A stretch of 64,000 bases of DNA from NCBI GenBank assembly GCA_036346375.1, contig CM070501.1, forward strand, positions 36,786,539 to 36,850,538. The letters run 5' to 3'. The notes under the pieces were generated by a model, which made no database searches, was not told the DNA's origin, and saw nothing but the letters and a program-made list of their open reading frames with translations. Position 1 is the first letter of the stretch; each line of letters begins with the position of its first letter. This DNA comes from Guadua angustifolia (lineage: Eukaryota > Streptophyta > Magnoliopsida > Poales > Poaceae). Below, one piece after another: positions 58,579-64,000 of this stretch. Position numbers and translations under genes: made by a program.

Positions 58579-60812
58579 TGAATTGATGCATGTTGCGCAT
58601 GAGGTGTGAGCTTTCTATTAACTCACTTCATTAATCTGGTAACCGATTGTATGTCATTTCATGCAGGGGTTTGGGTGATCAAATTTCTCATTAGCTGTTA
58701 TATTCATGCATGTATAACTAAGGCTTAATTAAGAGTACGTTCCCTTGGAACTAGACAGATGTTACTGTTGCATTAGTTTATTGCTACTTTTCACCCTTTA
58801 TTAATTCTCGGCATGAACAAGATGTGGTGATGATGAGATGAGATGATCTCTGATCTTGATGGATTTTCTCCTTGGGATATTTTAATGTTTCTTATCTGAT
58901 TATTCTAAGGAAGATTCCAACCGTTAGCCAATTTGAAGGTTGTATCCCTAGATCCTGATTCCATAAAGGCACCCAAATTTTAGCAGCCTCAAATTATATA
59001 TAGGCAACTCAGGGGCAGGAAGAAAGCAGCAAAAGGCGATTAAATAAAAAAAAATCGTGGCTGAACCACTGTAGCAGTTAGGAGGGCAAGTGTTATGCTG
59101 TTTGCTTCTACTGCCTCCATGCTGATAATGATAGGGAGCAGGCTGGAAGAAGGGGGGATCTGCTGTCCTATGCCCTCTATTATGGGAAGTGAGTGGCATC
59201 TTTAACTCTTCCCTTTCCTCTTTCTTTTTTTTTTCCCCTTTCACTGTTTAGGGGTATCTTTTTGCTCACCAGACTGTAAATCTTCTGAAATTGCATGTAT
59301 GTCATACCGTACCTCTGACAAAGTGACAATTGCATGTAATAAGAGGCTGAGACAATAACATATCAACGTATATCCTAGCTACTAACTCGGCAGTGGCTAG
59401 CGCAGTAGCTCGTCGGTGTTTGTATCTGCTTGTTTCTACTCCTCTCTCTCTCTCATGCAAATCTAAGGGATATAGTCAATTATATGCATGTGTGGTACGC
59501 GTTGCCAACATTTCAAATCAAATTCTGCATGCAATGATCAAGCTGTTCTTTTTTTTTTTTGAAATTGCAATGATCATGCATGCAGTTGTTTTTATCACGT
59601 ATCTGAAAACATCTTTGGTGTAGCGACAGCCTCTGATAAGTGCCCGAATTGATTGGCTTATTGTAGCTAATCCCCACAAAAAAAAAGTCAAATTCAGAAA
59701 GCCAGTTTAATTGGTTGTTGTAGCCTCTGAAAAATCATGAAATTATTAACTGGGTTTCAAATAACATCTCATGTCAGAAACCATTAAATGCCATAAACTC
59801 ATAAGCATATTCCTGTTTTTCACACAACATTTGCTGTTACGTAGTGGAACGGGAAAGCTGCCATAATGCCGCTACTAATAGTATACCGTTGAACTCCATC
59901 CTAACGGAAAGCTGCCATAATGCGATCATTAGAGAAAAGATCATGGTTTAGAAGGATCATGTTTAGTTTATCATGTTTTTACTACGGTATACCTAGTTTT
60001 TCTGTTAGAGAAAAGGGTAGAAGGATATATACAAGTCTTTTACTACTACCTACATGTTATCTCTCTCTCCCTCTCCTCTGCATCGGTAGCTCATGATCTC
60101 AGTCTCATCAGCTTGCTCAGACTCAGACACACCGAACATGATAGATAAAGCACGGCACACAATGATTGCAGGCTCTCTTTCCCATTTGAAGATGCTGAAG
60201 ATAGGTCACTTTCTACTGCCATAGGAGCAGATCCCCAGTTGCCAGCTATGGCCACGCTCTTTTGCATATAGTGCTCGCAGACCGGTGTACTTCCTAGTTC
60301 TAGCTTGTAGACGAGTTATAAACAAGAGAAATAATAATAATAATAATAATAATCCAAACTCTCCTGTTCTTTCCTCAGAAGGCGCTCTTCTGTAAGATTG
60401 TAACAAAACTCGGATAAAAATTACACTAAAAATGCATACAGGTTGTGTTCGTTTGACCTTCCTCTCTGATCTTTTTGCATGTCAGTTGCGCTCATCAAGA
60501 TTTTCCCCACGCTTTAACATATGGAGTACATTCATGCAGCCATGGATCGATTCTCCCTCTATTATTATTGGATCAATGAAGCTGGAATGCCTTTTCCCAA
60601 AAGAATTCTCGATCTTCCCGGTTTGCTCCGCTGATTTCGCTGACTCAAAAGCGATCTTTCTCGCCCGGTTTGATTTGCTTTGCTTTCCTACACTGATAAA
60701 CGAAAACGAGAGATGCACCCGCGAAAAAAGCTGCGCCCAGCACGCAACGACATCTCGCGGAAAGAGCTCTCGGTTCATTCTCTAAGCTTCGATGGCAATG
60801 GCATCTCATCCC
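58579..60812. other. 3' flank of the TCP gene, no further gene
   Basis: It contains the presumed 3' UTR (no clear polyadenylation site chosen), poly-T tracts near 59225 and 59550, an (ATA)n microsatellite at 60331-60352, and otherwise AT-rich DNA with short unconvincing frames. Confidence 0.4.
60331..60352. repeat. (ATA)n microsatellite
   Basis: Seven uninterrupted ATA/AAT trinucleotides. Confidence 0.9.
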
Positions 60813-60992
60813 TGAATTTTTTTGGAGAAAGGCTACAAAATTGATGGCGTTCCATTGATCAGTATTCGTTGTACATCAATTGTTACAAGAAAAATACTTA
60901 CAATTAAATACTTGTTCCATACAAAAGATATGTACCGGATTACAATCGATCATGATTGATCACAGGCAATCATGTCTAATACACATCTAACA
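60813..60992 (-). repeat. Short 3' LTR of the right-edge copia element
   Basis: On the minus strand it starts TGTTAGATGTGTATTAGACA and ends CCAAAAAAATTCA. At 180 bp it is short for copia but within range. Confidence 0.75.
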
Positions 60993-60999
60993 CTCCCCC

Positions 61000-63930
61000 G
61001 CAGTCACAATAGCAGCATCACGAATGTTGAGGCTGGATTGAAAATCGAAGAACAGATGACGGCTGCCCCTTGGTGAACACATCGACAAACTGTGATGACG
61101 ATGGACATGGAGAACTTAAACCAGACCTAGAGCGACGCAATCACAGATGAAGCATGGATCAGTTTCGATGTGCTTCGTGCATTGATACTGAACCTTGAAG
61201 TCATGTATACGGTGCTAACATTGTCACAAAACACCACTGTAGCCTTGGTGAATGGACGACGAAGCTCCTGCAAGAGCTAGTGGATCCAGCTGGCTTCAGC
61301 CACAGCATTGGCAATGGCAACAGCTCGATACTCAGCTTCAACATTGGAGCGAGATATGGCGTGTTGTCACTTCGAGGACCAAGACACCAAATTCATGCCA
61401 AGAAAGATATAGTAATCGAAAGTGGAGTGGCGAGTATCTGGACAACCAGCCTAATAGCATTTGTGTGTGCAAAAAGGTCAGCAGGGAGGACCGAGAGAGA
61501 TGCAAGCTATATTACATGGTACCCTTGACGTACTGAAGGAGTCGTTTGACCAACAAAAGGTGGATGTCATGAGGATCGTGCATATGCAAGCATATTTGTT
61601 GCATGGCATACATGATGTCAGGACGAGTAAAGGTGAGGTACTGAAGGGCGCTTGCCAAACTACGTTAGGAAGTAGGGCCCTCAAAAGGAGAGCCAATGAG
61701 ATTAGAAAGTTTCGGGGAAGTATCAATGGGTGTGGTGGCGGATTTACAAGATAACATGCCCGCATGGTCAAGAGTTTAACAGCATATATTTTCTTGTGAT
61801 AGAAAAAATGAGATTGTGTGCCAAATTGAGATCCCTAGGAAATAGTGGAGATTTTCAAGGTCGGTCATTGCAAACTCAATATATAGATCAAGAATTATGT
61901 TTTGAAGGAGCTGTGGAGATGAATCCGTGAGGACTATGTCATCCGCATACAAGAGTAAGTAGGCACTACCAAACATGCCATGGAGAATGAACAAAGGTGT
62001 GTTGGACTTGGAGCAGGAAAAGCCAATGGAGAAAATAAAGGAGGAAAAGCATTGATGCCATTTCCTAGGGGCTTGTTTGAGACAACAAAGGGAGCAGTTC
62101 AAGTGACAAACATGATTCGAACAAGAAGAATCGGTGAAGTAGGTGTGTTGACAACAATAAACTACCTTCAAAGTAGTGTAGTGTTAGAAAGCATTATTTA
62201 CATAAAGTTGATTAATAGCCCAACCAGAAGAAACATCGAGAGACAAAACAACATGAATGGTTGTAGGTTGATCAACGGACTGAATGTCTCATCAAAGTCA
62301 ACCTTCTCTCTTGAGAAAAACCATGAAGAACCCACCGAACTTTGTAACACTCAAGGGAACCATCGGGTTTGAGTTTATGCTTGAATTTCCATTTGCCAGA
62401 GACAATATTAGCATTGGAGGAAGATGGAACTAGATCCCAAGAGTTATTAGTGAGCATTGCTTGGAACTCATCGACCAATGTGGCATGCCAATGTGAGTCT
62501 CTGAGAGCATTGCAAACGAACATGGGAATAGAAGAGACAGTGTCAAGGGTGGTGACATGGAGGTTGAGGCGTCCCGTTGTTTTATGTGTTAACCACAACT
62601 ATGTTGTGTTGCATAGGTATGAGAGGAAGGAGCAATAGCTGTAGTAGAACATGAGGCTATTGTGCGGGGGTGCGGCACGAGCTGCTACTAGGAAGTCATA
62701 GTCTATAGGGAAAGAAGGTACTATGGGCTCTATGGCAAAAGGAAAAATGTTCTTATCAAATGTGACATAGTGGGAGATGAGAATACAATGTGTAGAGAGG
62801 TCCACACATCAATAGCCTTTATGGTTTGAGGGATAACCAAGAAAAACACACGGAACAAAGCTAGCAGACAATTTATTTGTCATTGTGGTGGTTGTATTCG
62901 GGTGACAAAGACAGTCGAAGACACGGAGATGAGAGTAGGAAAGCTGAACTCCGTGTAGAGCAAAGAAGGATGTTGTTTAGGGTTTTGGTTGGTAGCCAAT
63001 TAAGAAGATATGTAGCAAGGTGAAGTGCTTCTGCCCAAAAGCGAGGTGGCATGCTAGCTGGGAATAGAAGAGTGTGCATAATGTCATTTACCATATAGAT
63101 GGCCTATTCGACTTTGCCAATTTACAACGAGGTGTAAGGATATGAAAAACAAAGTAGTATGCCATGGAGTTAGTAAAAGTATGGAGAATATTGTCATCAA
63201 ATTCACACTCATTATCACAATGAATAGACTGGAGCAGGAGCCAGAATTGAGTGGCAACAAACGCATGGAACATTGATAAATTGGATTACACATCATATTT
63301 GTGTCGTAGGGGAAATGTCTGAAGAAAATGATTGAATCATCAAGAATGACAAGAAAATATTTATAGCCAAAAATGCTCTCTAGCAGGGACATCAAAAAAT
63401 CACAATGATTAAGTTCAAAAGGACAAGCTGCATGACTTCTTTTATGAGGAAAAGGTAATCAAACATGACGACCGAGTTGATAGGCATGGCACAAGGTGTT
63501 GTCATTTATTTGATGATTACGAGGAATAACTCAAGAGTAGCTAAACGGTGTAGTGCACGTTGACCTAGATGATCGAGTCCCGGATGCCAAAGGGAGGTGC
63601 TGTCAGTGGTAGTGGCACATACGGGCGAGGCTGAAGAAGAATTGAAAGGGTAGACGCCCCCATGCTATTGCACCTGTGAATCACGCTCCTAATTGGAAGA
63701 TATTTCAAAGTAAAGCCTTGAGGGTTAAATTCAACAACATAATTGTTGTCAATGGTGAATTGATGAACAAAATTAAGATTTTTAATGTCGCGAGGTGTAA
63801 CAAGAACATTACATAAACAAAGGGGTTGGTGTGGGAAGAAAGAAGGAAGGGAGGCATGGCCGGAGTGAGTGACAGGGAGATGGGAATCATCACCGATAAG
63901 GATATATATCAGGACTCGAATACGCAAATC
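61000..63930 (-). pseudogene. Copia gag-pol polyprotein pseudogene
   Basis: From high to low coordinate: GAG-pre-integrase at 63565-63927 (LPVTHSGHASLP, LCLCNVLVTPRDIKNLNFVH, RSVIHRCNS); integrase at about 62870-63430 (FGYKYFLVILDD, MPPRFWAEALHLATYLLNWL); integrase tail at 62599-62805; reverse transcriptase at 61776-62598 (HWHATLVDEFQAMLTNNSWD, VSGKWKFKHKLKPDGSLECY, LLLYADDIVLT with the YADD catalytic motif, LENLHYFLGIS); and RNase H at about 61000-61750 in fragments. Stops and frameshifts separate the blocks, so it is inactive. It would encode the enzymes for reverse transcription and integration. Confidence 0.9.
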
Positions 63931-64000
63931 CAGTTTCTCTATGTGTACCGCACTAGTTTAATACACATTAGTGCATACAGTGGTAACATCGATAAAATAT

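Larger units (their letters stand above)
60813..64000 (-). mobile_element. Copia LTR retrotransposon, partial, runs off the right edge
   Basis: The 3' LTR (60813-60992) is on the minus strand. It is preceded by a purine tract (GACTGCGGGGGAG on the minus strand) and by a degenerate pol. The 5' LTR must lie beyond position 64000. Without it, TSDs cannot be checked. Confidence 0.88.

Noticed and set aside
58948..59244. Minus-strand frame downstream of the TCP gene
   Set aside because: It is a 98-codon frame ending in a Lys/Glu run caused by a poly-pyrimidine tract; no domain or start context.

Overview
This is nuclear DNA from a monocot, almost certainly a grass. The evidence is the spliced, AT-rich gene architecture, a miR319-type TCP gene of grass style, and dense grass-type mobile DNA (CACTA, hAT, Tourist, Stowaway and Mutator-like MITEs, Helitrons, copia LTR elements). 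I cannot name the species. Nothing looks prokaryotic or organellar, and I found no rRNA, tRNA or CRISPR.

Only three host genes are well supported. (1) A small CLE signalling-peptide gene on the minus strand at 3342-3584, whose stop codon and 3' flank lie inside a strong inverted duplication. (2) A 15-coding-exon minus-strand gene at 15789-22771 encoding a 738-residue plant protein that resembles the family annotated as 'uncharacterized protein At4g18490'; I assembled its exons by splice signals and frame, and one intron looks like a minor-spliceosome (U12) AT-AC intron. (3) A complete single-exon CIN-type TCP transcription factor on the plus strand at 57388-58578 with a miR319 target site.

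The rest is mostly transposons, many with intact ends and target-site duplications (TSDs) that can be read directly. From left to right: GC-rich unassigned DNA (1-2296); a Mutator-like foldback MITE (2307-2665); the CLE gene; a small non-autonomous LTR element (about 3834-5905); a non-autonomous hAT (8364-9335); a decayed transposase-bearing hAT (11578-14990) with a Helitron inside it; the At4g18490-like gene; a foldback Tourist-like MITE (25236-25685); a 7.2-kb CACTA element (26463-33705); a copia element (35350-40138) carrying two later solo-LTR-type insertions; a nest of four MITEs (41292-42531); a 9.1-kb CACTA element (43053-52198) that carries a captured F-box gene copy and a hAT; MITEs and a second Helitron copy (to 56130); the TCP gene; and a truncated copia element running off the right edge (60813-64000).

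The three genes show no operon-like relation. Two are developmental regulators (peptide ligand; miR319-controlled leaf and growth TCP) and the third is of unknown function. A family of AT-rich dispersed repeats with 'AAATTTCG/GAAATCTCG' wording occurs four times and is not explained by any class I recognise.
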